Origin: Watersipora subatra
Lineage: Eukaryota; Bryozoa; Gymnolaemata; Cheilostomatida; Watersiporidae
Direction: 5' to 3'
Assembly: GCF_963576615.1 (NCBI RefSeq)
Contig: NC_088711.1
Coordinates: 14,307,869-14,371,868 of the forward strand
Length of the DNA: 64,000 nucleotides
The notes under the pieces were generated by a model. It was not told the DNA's origin and searched no databases. It saw nothing but the letters and a program-made list of their open reading frames with translations. This document shows, one piece after another, positions 37,306-51,500 of this stretch (position 1 is the first letter of the stretch; each line of letters opens with the position of its first letter). Made by a program: the position numbers and the translations under genes.

Positions 37306-37915
37306 TGCATAAATCAACATTAATTTTATCAGTCTATAAACTGGGTGATGGCCTATGATTTATGTAACATTTGTGGATTCATTTGTATTTGATCTTAAGT
37401 TTATTTCACAGGTCAAAGCCTACAGAAGCAAATCAGGTCATGTTGAAAAAATAAAATAACATGTACCTTTCAATTATTGAGTGCGCGCATGTAGAGTTGC
37501 AGTTTTCTAATTAAAATTTATTTTTAGTCGACAATCTTTTAGCTCAACTAACCTGCAAAACTGTTTGAATGCTGATGAAATACTGAACAGATGGCTTTTT
37601 TAATGTGCTGAACTCCTCACTTGTGATCACTATTAAGATAAAAATAATCATTTTTAACGAATCTGAGAAAATGATCTAGGAGATTAACCAGTGCCAGCAA
37701 GCAACTTAACCGAATTTGCTACTTGAAATATGTGGGTCAGTCACTAAAGCCTGAATGTCATTATTACGGTAGTAGGGCTCTTCCAGAACTGGCTTTTCCA
37801 CCTAGCCTTCAGTTGTTTGACGACAAATGAACATGTCCCAAGGGAAAATGTGTCATTACAACAAGCACTGTACATGGTGCAACACAATATGAAATGGTCT
37901 GCGTACTAGGCTACT

Positions 37916-38735
37916 ATGACGAATATAGAGTAGTCAGTACACCAAGTCACTATCACTACAAGTATAGAGTAGTCAGCACACCAGGTCACTATCACTACAA
38001 GTATAGAGTAGTCAGTACACCAGGTCACTATCACTACAAGTATAGAGTAGTCAGTACACAAGGTCACTATCACTACAAGTATAGAGTAGTCAGTACACCA
38101 GGTCACTATCACTACAAGTAAAAAGTAGTCAGTACACCAGGTCACTATCACTGCAAGTACAGAGTAGTCAGTACACCAGGTCACTTTCACTACAAGTATA
38201 GAGTAGTCAGTACACCAGGTCACTATCACTACAAGTAAAAAGTAGTCAGTACACCAGGTCACTATCACTGCAAGTACAGAGTAGTCAGTATACCAGGTCA
38301 CTTTCACTACAAGTATAGAGTAGTCAGTACACAAGGTCACTATCACTACAAGTATAGAGTGGTCAGTACACGAGGTCACTATCACTACAAGTATAGAGTA
38401 GTCAGTACACAAGATCACTATCGCTACAGGTATAGAGTGGTCAGTACACGAGGTCACTATCACTACAAGTATAGAGTAGTCAGTACACCAGGTCACTATC
38501 ACTGCAAGTACAGAGTAGTCAGTACACGAGGTCACTATCACTACAAGTACAGAGAAGTCATCACGCAAGGTCACTATTACTACAAGTATAAAGTAGTCAG
38601 TACACAAGGTCACTATCACTACAAGTATAGAGAAGTCAACACAAAAGGTCACTATCACTACAAGTATAGAGAAGTCAGCACACAAGGTCACTATCACTAC
38701 AAGTATAGAGTAGTCAGTACACCAGGTCACTAGCA
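37916..38735. repeat. 39-bp minisatellite, about 21 copies
   Basis: Unit contains GTATAGAGTAGTCAGTACAC and CAGGTCACTATCACTACAA. Thirteen codons long, so it yields a 276-residue repeat frame on the minus strand and shorter ones on the plus strand. Intergenic, 1.4 kb after the zinc transporter. Confidence 0.9.
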
Positions 38736-38739
38736 CTAA

Positions 38740-41190
38740 TGGTAAGTGAAGTATTTAGTATGCTAGGTCACTCGCAATCAACCATAAGTGAATTTCTGTG
38801 TCTGCCTTATGGCAGCCTGATAAGAAGCCTGTTCTGCAAACTTTGGATATCAGGAAGCATTGACAACGTAACTCTCTCGCAATTGGATAATATCCTTTCA
38901 GGTGCACACATTACGCTTCACTCACGACCTCATTTAAAAGGTAATTTGTAATAATAAAATTCAATTGGTTCTCATTTTCTAATGAACAGGTGCCAGATGT
39001 TGCATTTAATAGTAAACATTATTTAGTTAAATGTTGGCAGACAATATGCACCCTAACAGTATGTTAGCAAATTACTCATTGATCTAAAAAGTTCATCCAC
39101 TTGTTATTCAGCTGCATATAAGTTCAATTATAATCGATTAGTTTTCCAAGCCCGAGTCCGCTATCAGGCGGTTGTATACACTCTCCTACATACACTTGTC
39201 TATTCAAATATGTAGCCAATGATCACAAGTACAGTTTAGTCAACATTGGCTACAGCTGCTGCATTTCTATGAGTTCTCTGAATTGCTAGCATCTTGTCAA
39301 TGACTGTGACGGCATTTCGGTCTCTCAGCAATTAGTTACTGCTAATTTCTGCTGTGATAGAGGCATTGACTTTCCAGCCAAATTTGCCAGCATTTTAGGG
39401 CTATTCAAAGCAGGTAAATTGAAAACATAACTAAAGAAATTCCATAGTTTATCTGATAAACTGTTGTGAGACTATTCTATGTGAAAAAGTTTTGTTTTAT
39501 TTGATTTTTGTGTTTCATTGCTCTTTGTGCACTCTAAGTAAAATAATCGTGTTGTCCGGATTACGCAGCTTTTTCTAATCATATGTTTGTTTTTACTATG
39601 AATTCTAGGAGGACATAGGTGATTGACTTTCTGTTAGCGATTCTGTGTTACTTCTAGTCAATAGTCAATCTCTCCCTTAGAGTAATTTGCTATGGAAGAC
39701 CTACCAAGGCGCAAGTCTTCAAAGATCTTTTAATGATTTCATTCAGTAATTTCTATCAGACACTATCTGAAACTGTAATAATTCCTGTGGGTTTTCAAAA
39801 TGAACAAAAAGCTTTTATGTTCTCGGTTACTCAATAGTGTGCACATATCTTCACTGTGGCTCCTCTACTATTCAGGCAATCTTACTCCGGGTATGCGATG
39901 CGTCCCGCTAGCGTTGTCAGATTATTGATGAAATTAGATTATCGAGCACGTAATGATGGTCGTGCATAAATTTGTTATTCTAGATCAACTTGACCAAGTG
40001 CTGTCATGATTGGGTGCTGCCGCTGTAGGTCTAATTAATATTTATTACCTTGAGTTTGTCCAGCAGTCACTTCACGAGACGGAAGGGGAGACTTGTAAGT
40101 AAATCTCAAGGATCTGGTTTTTAGACTAACCTAAGTGGTAAGCTACACTGACTTCTTCATGTAATTACATATATTTACACTCTGCAAAACTGTATAAATA
40201 GCTTACAATTTTTACAAGGTTCGAGTTAAATTTAGCCGCAAAAAGTTTATGCGTAAAACTCTGCATCAGGGTTCAGCAAAAGTTCATATTGTCACTTTTC
40301 TTGCAGTATAGCTGGCACTTTTCTTGTTGTATAGCTGTCAATTTTCTTGTTGTATAGCTGTCAATTTTTTTGTTGTGTAGATGTCGCTTTGCTTGTTGTT
40401 TAGCTGTCACTTTCTTGTTTTTTTTATAGCTGTCACCTTTCTTGCTATATAGTTGACCCATTTCTTATTGTATAGTTGTCTATTTTTTGTTGTTGTATAG
40501 CTTTCACCTTTCTTGCTATATAGTTGTCACATTTCTTATTGTATAGTTGTCACTTTTCTTGTTGTATAGCTTTCACCTTTCTCGCTTTCTCACTATATAG
40601 TTGTCACATTTCTGGTATAGTTTGTCACATTTCTGGTAGTCTTCACATTTCTTGTTGTATAGTCGTCGAGGTTTTCTAAATATTGTATAAAGAGTTTTTT
40701 CTTTAGCGGACAAACCTATTTCAGGGTGAAGCTTTTTCTTCAACCTCATCAAACATGCAGAGCTTTGCAAGCGGCTCACTACTCTTTGTGATAAGAGGTT
40801 AAATTCATAGCTAAAGTATTTAATGGATTTAACTGTTGTACATTGTTCAACCGCGTAAACTTGTTACGAGGCCTTCTTGGGTGTCCCACCAATCCCATGA
40901 GATAGGTTTTCTCTCAGATGTTTACCCATAACAGCTGTTAACCCATAACATCTGTTTACCCACAACAGCTGGTTCACAAGCCTGATTAATACGCTTGTTT
41001 TACTCTATAAATTACAGTAAAGCTAAACACAATGAAGCTAGGTAGTGCCTGAGAGATTATTTTAATATAAATAATCAATTATTTCATGTCAATCAGCCAA
41101 AATTGTTATAGTCAGCCTTACAGTACTCATCAGAGTCAGCCGATACTGTTTGCTCGCGTTCTTATATTCATCTTGCTAACCTAGTTTCCA
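38740..41190. other. Intergenic stretch between the two transporters
   Basis: Apart from the degenerate array at 40285-40670 no gene or element is seen. The short open frames have no protein-like features. It may contain the unlocated first exon of the SLC17-like gene. Confidence 0.5.
40285..40670. repeat. Degenerate 22-24-bp tandem repeat
   Basis: Copies of CTTTTCTTGTTGTATAGCTG plus TCA, increasingly diverged. Intergenic. Confidence 0.7.
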
Positions 41191-41194
41191 TATC

Positions 41195-42497
41195 ACAGGC
41201 CTAGTTATCATATTACATACCTAGTTAACATATCACAGACCTAGTTTCATATCACAGACCTAGTTATCATATCACAGACGTAGTTACCATATCACAGACC
41301 TAGTTATCATATCACAGACCTAGTTACCATATCACAGACCTAGTTATCATATCACAGACCTAGTTATCATATCACAGACCTAGTTTCATATCACAGACCT
41401 AGTTACCATATCACACACCTAGTTATCCTATCACAGACCTAGTTACCATATCACAGACCTAGTTATTATATCACAGACCTAGTTATCATATCACAGACCT
41501 AGTTACCATATCACAGGCCTAGTTATCATATCACAGACCTAGTTACCATATCATAGGCCTAGTTATCCTATCACAGACCTAGTTACCATATCACAGGCCT
41601 AGTTATCATATCACAGACCTAGTTACCATATCACAGGCCTAGTTATCCTATCACAGACCTAGTTACCATATCACAGACCTAGTTATTATATCACAGACCT
41701 AGTTACCATATCACAGACCTAGTGATTATATCACAGACCTAGTTACCATATCACAGGCCTAGTTATCCTATCACAGACCTAGTGATCATATCACAGACCT
41801 AGTTACCATATCACAGGCCTAGTTATCCTATCACAGACCTAGTTACCATATCACAGACCTAGTTATTATATCACAGACCTAGTTACCATATCACAGGCCT
41901 AGTTATCATATCACAGACCTAGTGATCATATCACAGACCTAGTTACCATATCACAGACCTAGTTACCATATCACAGGCCTAGTTATTATATCACAGACCT
42001 AGTGATCATATCACAGACCTAGTGATCATATCACAGACCTAGTTATTATATCACAGACCTAGTTATCATATCACAGACCTAGTTACCATATCACAGGCCA
42101 AGTTATCATATCACAGACCTAGTAATCATATCACAGACCTAGTTACCATATCACAGACCTAGTTATCATATCACAGGCCTAGTTATCATATCACAGACCT
42201 AGTGATCATATCACAGACCTAGTTACCATATCACAGACCTAGTTACCATATCACAGGCCTAGTTATTATATCACAGACCTAGTGATCATATCACAGACCT
42301 AGTTATTATATCACAGACCTAGTTATCATATCACAGACCTAGTTACCATATCACAGGCCTAGTTATCATATCACAGACCTAGTAATCATATCACAGACCT
42401 AGTTACCATATCACAGACCTAGTTATCATATCACAGGCCTAGTTATCATATCACAGACCTAGTAATCATATCACAGACCTAGTTACCATATTACAGC
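41195..42497. repeat. 20-bp satellite with higher-order structure, about 65 copies
   Basis: Monomer AGTTACCATATCACAGACCT with variants at the 4th-8th base and ACAGACCT/ACAGGCCT. The variant order repeats: monomers from 41941 to 42220 recur with few changes from 42221 to 42480. It ends 52 bp before the start codon of the SLC17-like gene. Confidence 0.92.
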
Positions 42498-42500
42498 TAC

Positions 42501-42532
42501 TACTAACATAATTGCATGCTAAACCTCTTCAG
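42501..42532 (+). promoter_or_regulatory. Branch point and 3' splice site of a 5' UTR intron
   Basis: A perfect TACTAAC branch-point consensus at 42501-42507 is followed, 24 nt on, by the acceptor AAACCTCTTCAG ending at 42532. This lies 16 nt before the start codon of the SLC17-like gene. The first exon would then be further upstream, beyond the 20-bp satellite. The 5' end of the intron was not located. Confidence 0.5.
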
Positions 42533-42548
42533 TCTTTAAGGAAATAAG

Positions 42549-45500
42549 ATGGTTGTTTACAACCCAACTGATGACAGAGAGATACCAGATGTTAGCGCTC
42601 AACGGCTGTTCGAAGAAACAGCTGCTGGTTCTGATCATGAAGAAAACTGTAAAACAGGCTGCGGAAAAGGTCGTGACTTTAAACATTATCGTTTGATAAC
42701 GGCTGGTTTTCTTTCTCTTGGGATGATAATTATACATGCCCAGCGCGTAAACATAGCCGTCTCTCTTTTGGCTATATCGAACTCTAAGAAAGATGCTCTG
42801 ATGGATGCCAAAGCTAGTAAACCGGTAGGTGATACGTTAACCTTTCTCTCAACATCCTGTCTGTTGCAATAACACCCAAGGGACCTGGCTTTACGAATCT
42901 AAGGAAAGGTTCAGCTGGAGAGTGATTGCGCAATCGGATAGATATATAAAATGTAGGTGTTTGGGTGTTGTTGGAGAAAAGTGATTAACACTTAGCTATA
43001 GTTTATACAATCTCAATGCGCCAGTGGTTAGCACTGGCAGGCTGCCTGGCAGTACTGTAAATACTGACTTTGTAAAAGACTTGGGTAAGAACAGTCTGAA
43101 AACTCTACATGGGATTGAAATATGAGCAAGTGGCTTAACCAACTAAATATTTCTCAACTTGCGGCTGCATGGCTATTTTATAGAGCTAATTAAATAAGCT
43201 TTTTAAATGTTTTTATGTTATTTCTAATGATTTGTTGATATATTTAAATGCACAGTTAGTACTCAGTTGGACTAGTTCTGTTACCGTATAAGAAGTTATA
43301 TATCTGCAGCGCGTTTTATAAAACGTAATGCTTGTTTCCCTTAAAATATTCTATTGCTAAATATTCTTAAGCTGTTGCCAAATCTTCGCTTCTACTCTTG
43401 TGGACATATACGTGGGCATGAAAACAACATGACATACATATGCCTTAATACTGTATGCGGGAGTACATGAGCAAGAACTCATATGCTCACACTGTTGATG
43501 TGCTCTAATTTTAGTTATGAGGCTAATTTTTAATTGATGAATAAACACGAACAAGTTTACAGTCTAAAGGTATTGTATGGCGAAAATACAAATTAACAAT
43601 ATGAGCATCACGAGAGCTAGTATTATCTGCAGAAGATATATGGAGATGATAAATCCTAAAATGTAACCAGGTCATTAAGCACTTTAGCTGATCTGTTTTA
43701 TTCTTGTTTTTTTTCGTATCACTTTTTACAACTCATATCTTGTGATAAAGAGATTGGTGCGTAGCTGAAGTTCCTAACAAATACGGAAAACAAAATGACA
43801 AGGTTAAGTTTGTAACATTAGAACTACCTTTTAGCAAACACCGGTATATGACCTTGGCTTATAATTTTTTTGCTTGTAATAGTTGTTGGAGACGTCTTGG
43901 TCAGCCCTACAGATCAGCCTGTTACACAGCGGCTTCTTTTCAGGCTATCTTTTAACACAGATTCCAGCTGGAATAGCGGCTTATAACTTCTCAGCACACA
44001 GGTAACTAATATTTGGAACTAGCTGAAGGTCCGACTTTGTCCGAAGAGTAGAAAATTCTTTGCACCGAAAATTTGTTTTTGTTTAACAAACATCAACAAT
44101 TATCATTTTAACCTTTAAGCTTCATATCATGAAAAAAGTGTTTTGTGCAGTTGAAATAAATAAGACAAAAAATAAAACAGCTGTAAAGGTGTTTAAATGT
44201 AAATGTGATATCATTAGCAAGTAATGGCTAAATAAAATTTGATTTACTACGACTACAATGAAAAATGATTTGCTAATGATGCAATTGATATTGAATGGGA
44301 AAGCAAAATAAAAATCATGAATATATTAAACTAATTGTAGACATTAGTACCTCTAGTAACTTTAGTGTATTTAGTAGTAATGATTCGCAATAAAATGTAA
44401 CATTACAACATAGTATATGCAGTACGCTTACTCTTTACTCTCCGTAAGGAGTTCTTACCTTCAAGACAGACGTGTAACATAGATGTTGAATTTGACCTAA
44501 ATGAATTTAGCTTAGTAAAAGCAACCTTAAAGCTAAGTTTTAATATGTATTTTACTAAACTTCAACATTGTCGTTGGCTAAAATTTTATTACCTATCCTT
44601 TTTCATTTTAGTTTTCACTATAACTTATAACGAATAACTTATAACGAATAACTTATAACAAATAACTTATAACGAATAACTTATAACTTATAACGAATAA
44701 CGTTGAAATGAGATAGAGGTTGAGTTAACATCGTATCTCTTTCAGGCAGTGTGAGAGGGAATTTGGCAAATAGCTTATCGGCATCGTTGTTATTTCAACA
44801 TAATCAGCACACTGACTGCCAAATTTTAATTTCGAGATCATTTTTTGTTACTATTGTATGGTGGCAAAAGGCCGAATACATTTTTATCCTCATATGGCGA
44901 GTACGGAAAAAAATCATGTTCATATAGTAAAGCGTAAAAAAGCATAGAATAGGAGCATCTTGACCTGAGAGGGCACTGTATTAATTAACAGTAAAAAGTG
45001 CACAGTTAGCGTGTGCAATAGCAAAAAGGATATACAGAACGTATATAGTAATAGCGATAGGGGTGACACGTAACTGACGGCTTAGCCTTGTGTTATGCGT
45101 ACTTGTTAGTAGACTTGCTGTTTGAATGTCGCGAGATCAAATCCAATACGAAGGTGATTTTTCATTGCTAAAACTTTATCGCTATAACCGGATAGACGAA
45201 TGACTGACAAACACTTAGACTTATATATAGTTTAACAGCAGCAGAAATCATAGTCAAAAAACTGAGTTGGCTCAAACACAATATCTCATAGCATGTGTGC
45301 TCAGCATCTAGAAGACTATCTAAAACTAGTTTATAATAACCACTATTTCTCTAATTATGATGTGGCTCTAAGGCTTTGCATAGCACAAACCCAGGCTTTG
45401 TAGCCCACAATCCTACTTTATTTTCCAGTAGAGCCTATGAAATTGTCTCTTTCATTGAGACTTTAAAACTCTTTTTGTTAGTTTAAAGATAAATTTGTTA

Positions 45501-48500
45501 CCTTGTTATGCAAATGGTTAACAATATGGTTAACAAATGGTTAACAATAATTTTAAATTTCATAATTCTGGCCGTATAAAGAATGATTGTTATTTTTAAT
45601 AGTCTGCTAGATAATGGATCAGTTTAGGCAGCAGATAATTATCCTTTTCACGCAAATGGAAGTCTCGCCAACAATTACAAGTTAGCAGCTGACTCCGTTG
45701 ACACGAAATCACTGAAGTTACCATAGATATAGTAAACCTATATCTATGTTTACTATCTGGGTTTACTATATCTATGGAAGTTACTAACTGTATTTGTGAA
45801 AACTTCTTTCTGAATTCGAACAAACAAGTACATAGGTACAAGTACATATTACTTGTACCTGAAAACTCCTGCAATTCATGAGTTTATACTACTTTCATAT
45901 AATATTTTCTTGCTGAGCATGCCCGGGCTCAAGCAAATGCTTCTAGTAAACATTTGACGTGATAATCTACAGCAATTTCGCAGAAACAATTTTTGCTTCG
46001 TTTGCAGAGCGTTTGGTGGGTGCATCGCAGTGTCCTGTATTCTCAACATTTTTCTTCCCACCTTAATAAGCAATGAGGTCTACGCCGCTGTCATGGCCGT
46101 GAGAGTTATTCAGGGTATGGCTGAGGTGAGTAATAAAGTCGAACCTCAGTGGCTCACCGGTTATTACTTCTATCTTCGCTGAGAAAGATGGTTTCTGTTT
46201 TCTTTCGCGCTCTACTCTGGCATATTTAGTTTGTTGTCGTTTGTGACTTTATTATTGTGAATTTATATTTAGGGGTTCCTGTGGCCAGCCTCCTTTATAC
46301 TGATCAACAACTGGTCTCCTGTAGCTGAGATAAACCGGATTGCAGCTTTTGTTGCAACAGGTAGGCATTTATTTTCTTTAGGTTTTTTATAAAAGGGTGG
46401 CTTTAAAAACTTAAGTTCAGAAAAGAACTCAGAATAGCTGAGACTCAAATACTTGCAACTAAACAACTTTGATCACTCAATTTAGTTTGTTCAAGCACGA
46501 CCCGACCTTTGACCCGACCTTACGTTTGATTGGACAACTTATTTGCAGCAAATACAATATTCAATTTATTTTCCATTAAACTTAGAATCAGAACTTAACA
46601 AGACAGAAAGTAGTGAGTAATACATTAATTCCTTTAGTTCAGTTTGAAACGTTATGACCGATCCTTGTAGACTTGAGTTCTCAGGTTAAGATATACAAGT
46701 TTCTGTCGGGTCGCCCTGTAGTCCCCCTCCCCGGCTGTGACGTGATGCAATGCTTAGGCTAGTAAAAGTAAGGTGTACTACACTAAGCTACGCATCTATC
46801 ACCATGTACAACGACAAGCCTGTAATTGCTAAGTGTGTTTTAGCAACTAGATCAATAATTCAGAATAATTATTTTTAGACTTGAATCGATTGCAAGTAAT
46901 GATGATGCATTTTGTAGGATCGTACGCAGGACCTATTTTGGGATTTCCCATCAGTGGAGCGATAACAAATTATATAGGATGGCAGTACAGTTTTTATGCC
47001 TCAGGTATATACGTATAATTGTTTACTTAATATATTTTCATTAAGGTAGAACATGGAATTGCTGAACTGTAAACAAGTTACGAAAACAGTAAATTGGATT
47101 GAATATCGCTACGGTCTAATACCTTGTGTCAGCAGCGCATGATGTGCTAGTTATGCAGGCTACTAACAAATTTTATCTAAGTTCTTCGTATCATAATTAG
47201 CAATATATTGTTGTAACAATATACTGTTTCCTCTGATAAGATACCGTATTAAGTAAGAATGATCAGGTCAAACCTTAAACTGGATACTGTTTGTACCTAC
47301 ATGCGGTTCTACTTGTAGGCGCTTCTGGCATCCTTTGGTTAGGTTTCTGGTGGATCTTTGCTTATGAAAAAGCTGACCATCATCCAAAGATATCGGAATC
47401 AGAATTATTTCTTTTAAGGAAAAATAAAACTACCAGCCATGCTCAATGCCCCTCGGTAAGATATATATATTATGTATAATATATAAAATATATATTATAT
47501 ATATCGTATATATATAATAATTATTTCTTCTATTATTTCATACTCCACTAAAATTCTCTTAGATTTTTAGTGTAGAGTTCTCTTTTTATATGCTTTTGCA
47601 CCTACTTTTAGCTGCTATATGTATGTATATTTATAGATATAATATATATCAATATATATATCTACATCTCAGATATAGATATATATATATTGTATTTATA
47701 TTGTATAAATAAATAAACAAAAAGGTATTGCCATGTGGTGTCATAAACACAAAAAACAAAATTTATATTGGAAGACTTAAAACTACTGATCACAGTAGTG
47801 TTAAAAAATTCGAGAATATTTCAGCAAACTCTGTAAACAGTCATAATGTAGCACTTTGTTATTTTTTCAAATATACTGAATGAGTTTTAAAGACAGCTCA
47901 GTCTAAAAGAAATTGGATGCCTTTGGCTGTACACAAATATAAATTTAAAAATGACATAAATTCTGGTCATTGTGTATGTTTATATTTCAAATTGAAACTT
48001 CCGCTACGTGTGATAATATAAACTAGTTTCCTATTTATTTGGTTACAGTGGCGAGACGTGCCATGGAAAAGTATCTCTACATCCAAGCCCTTTATAGCCA
48101 TGTGTGCGTGCGCATTCGCCAAGGGCTGGGTATTCAACATGCTGCTTATGCAGGAGCCAACCTACATGCATGTCTTTGGTTTCTCTATTGCTCAGGTCGG
48201 AGGGATATTACACTGTCTGAGAGTAATAATAATTATAGGCTGTAATTTCCTTTTTCAATTGAAAGAGATAAATACAAACTATTATTATTAACATTACTAT
48301 TGTTATCTGTTAGATCAAGACTTGTGGAGTAGTTAGTTTCTTTGCCATCTACTAAATGCCACTAAGCTGGGATGGACAGCAATTTCTTCAAAGTAACCCC
48401 TGACTCAAATGAATCAGCCTGTTGGATACTATTTATTTCCTTCATCTATATTAAGCAGTGTGTCAGATCATTTCTGCCTATGGAACTACCTTAGTACTGT

Positions 48501-51500
48501 TGCTTGATGTCCTTATCACCCCCAACACTAAGTCTTGGTATTTTGTCAGATCCACTTGTGTATCAGCACAATATCATGCCTTGTAGTCTTTATACTTTGA
48601 TCTGTTCCCATATGAAAATTTCAAATTAGTTTTACCTTACCATTCTTTATGAATGCTACTGCATCCCGTAAGCACCTCGCAAAACTTTTTTGTCCTTGAG
48701 TGAGGGAGAGAAGGTTCTGTGCTCAACTGGTAAAAAATCATACCACTTCATATATTCGTTTTGTTCCACCCCAGAAAATTTACTGAGAATATGCATGACA
48801 GTTTCACCCTCATCACAAATATTATTATTATTGTTATTATTGGAAGTATTTTATAATTGTGTTATTATGCTGATAAAGTTAATAGTCCCGGGTTTTAGCT
48901 AAAAGTAAAATACTATCATTCATGTTGTTCATTATTACAGTCTTATTGAGGATTTTGTTATTTTTATTAGCACTGAATTCTGTATTTTATCAATAGACAT
49001 GTTAGCTCAACTAGATGTTAGCTCAACTAGGCAACACAGATGTCTGTTAGTAATGTCTCCAAGTGCTGCTATAACTAAAGGTATAAACTTTGCTCATACA
49101 TGCCATAATCATCTGACCACAAATCCTAGTCCCATTTTCTTATTCATATTTTATTAACATTATTCATGATATTATTTTTTTGTTTCTCTGTCGTGTTGAG
49201 CAGTCTACTTTTAGTATTACTTTAGTAAGTATTTAATAGTCTGTTAGTATTTAATCGGTGGCATTCATGTAGAGGTGGCGTTCAATTAGAGGTTTTACGG
49301 TATGTTGTATACACTAGTTGAGAGAGGTGGTTGTGCTCCAGAAGATCAATGTTTGAGTGCTTTATTTTATTAGCTGATATTTGATTTCAGAATGGAATTT
49401 GGTCGGCAATGCCTTTTGCCTTCAAACTGATCGTATGCTATGCTAGTGGATTCCTTGCTGACTTTCTAGTCAATAAGGCTATGACAAGTCGTACACAAGT
49501 GCGCAAACTGTTCAACACATTTGGTGGGTTGTTTATTACCATATGTTTGCTCTATAAAAAAAGTGTCTAAGAGCATGAACAATCTAATCGCATTATCATA
49601 CTTGGCACCTATTATTTTGGAAAGTACATGTATATCTATAAAAATCTCAAAGTTTGTGTATGTGTGTGTACTTCGGTTTGTTCAGTTATAGCTATTAAAA
49701 TCTTGGAATGAAACGCTCACTGCATGCTGTATTTGAACTCATGGAGAGTGCAACTGCAGGTTTCAAACCACACATTTAACCACTGAGCTATACAGTCCTT
49801 GATTCTAATCGTATACCATATAGAATGTGCACACGCTAAATGTGATCTTTTGTTGATTAACTAATATTACCTTTGGCATTTTTTATTCTTTGAAATTGTT
49901 AATAAAAACTAATTTTTGCTACCATTGCCTATCTTTTAAATTTTTCATTTTTAAATGTGTCGTTTCAAATATGCCGTTACACTTCTATTTTTGGTTTTTC
50001 ATAAGGTTCGATTGCTAAATCGGTAAAGGCTAATACTCTTCACGCAGACAATTGTATTGTCTCGAGTAGAAATAGCCATTACATTCTCTCTCTGTTTGGT
50101 TAGACAAAGTACCAGACAAAAACAGTCCGATATCTCATTTGTACATTTGTACCAGTATCGAGAAGTACCAGTATCGCCGTATTCAACGTTTTGATGGATA
50201 GTTTCTGGTGGAACAGTAACCTTTTTTATACACACACGCTTCTATGCACAAATCGCAATTATTAATTCAACATATTCAGGATTTTTATTTTGTTTTCTCA
50301 GTTCGTATTAATCGTATCATTACCAAATCATCTTTAATTGTAATCGTAGCAAAACAGACTTAATTTAGCTATTGTTTGCTAATGATTTCACCTTTATTTT
50401 AAAACATATTTATAGTTATTTTATTTTGTTTCCTAATTTATTTGACCTGAACGAAACATTTTCCTTAGGATATGAAGTTTGAAAGTTACAGCTGTTTGAC
50501 AGTTTAAAACTTTTACAGTTGTTTTATTTTTCCTTTTAATTTAATTAAACTGCACAGAACACTGTTCTCATGAAATGCAGTTTGAAATTTAGAATGGTAA
50601 CTGTTGTTATATGTTAAACAAAAATAAATTTTCTGTATAAAGACTTTTATTACTCGGGCAATGCCGCGTAGTAGCCTACAGCTAGTATATCCATATATTT
50701 AATGCATCAAGTCATTCATTACTTAGAAGATAGCATATAAACTTTTGTTGTTTTAACATCTAATTAATTTTACTGTTATTTAAGGTCTTAAGCTAATGAA
50801 ATCTATGATAAGTTTGTGACTGTTTATGACTGTTTGTTCCAAAATGACAACCACTGGAAGTTTAATTACCTCCTGATAAACACTGCCTGTGACTACTATC
50901 GATGCAATTTAAAGTTTTTGTTGTAGGATTTGGAGCAGAGTCAATGTGCCTTTTTAGCCTTAGTTTTATTTATGATGGAGGACTTGCTATAGCACTACTT
51001 TCAACTGGCATCAGCCTGGGTGGCCTTGCAGTCTCAGGTAAATTCTGAGGCTAATATTCTATCAGCCTTTCCCAAAAATGCTGCCAGGCGCAATCTAATG
51101 CACTGTTCATGTTATCCAGCTTTTAGACCTAGCAAAACTACCGCTAAAATAAATAAATAAATAAAATGGGTACTGAGCTTGTTCTTTGAAGAGTTGTCAA
51201 ACCTCGTACAAAAATCAGAGTTATCCTTTCTATAAATAACAAATCCTTAATATGCACCATTCTTTGCAGGATGGCAGACAAATCATTTAGTCCTGGCACC
51301 ACAGCTTGCTGGGATATTGGTTGCAGTAACACAGTCTTTTTCTAACTTAGCTGGAATATTCAGCCCTCTCGTCGCTGGTTACTTCATCCAGGAAAGTGTA
51401 AGTCAGCAGCGGATGATCTCAAACTTTATCAATTAATGGAAACCCATTGCATTACTGCTCCACCTATCTCTTGTCTTCTACATGTTAACAATGAATAGAG

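Noticed and set aside
37894..38736. Repeat frame of 276 residues on the minus strand
   Set aside because: Product of a 39-bp unit (13 codons) without stops; frames occur on the other strand too.
41195..42497. CRISPR-like regular array
   Set aside because: Repeats are directly contiguous with no unique spacers, in animal DNA: a satellite.
43010..43110. tRNA- or SINE-like segment with AGTGGTTAGCAC
   Set aside because: No recognisable box B or tail.
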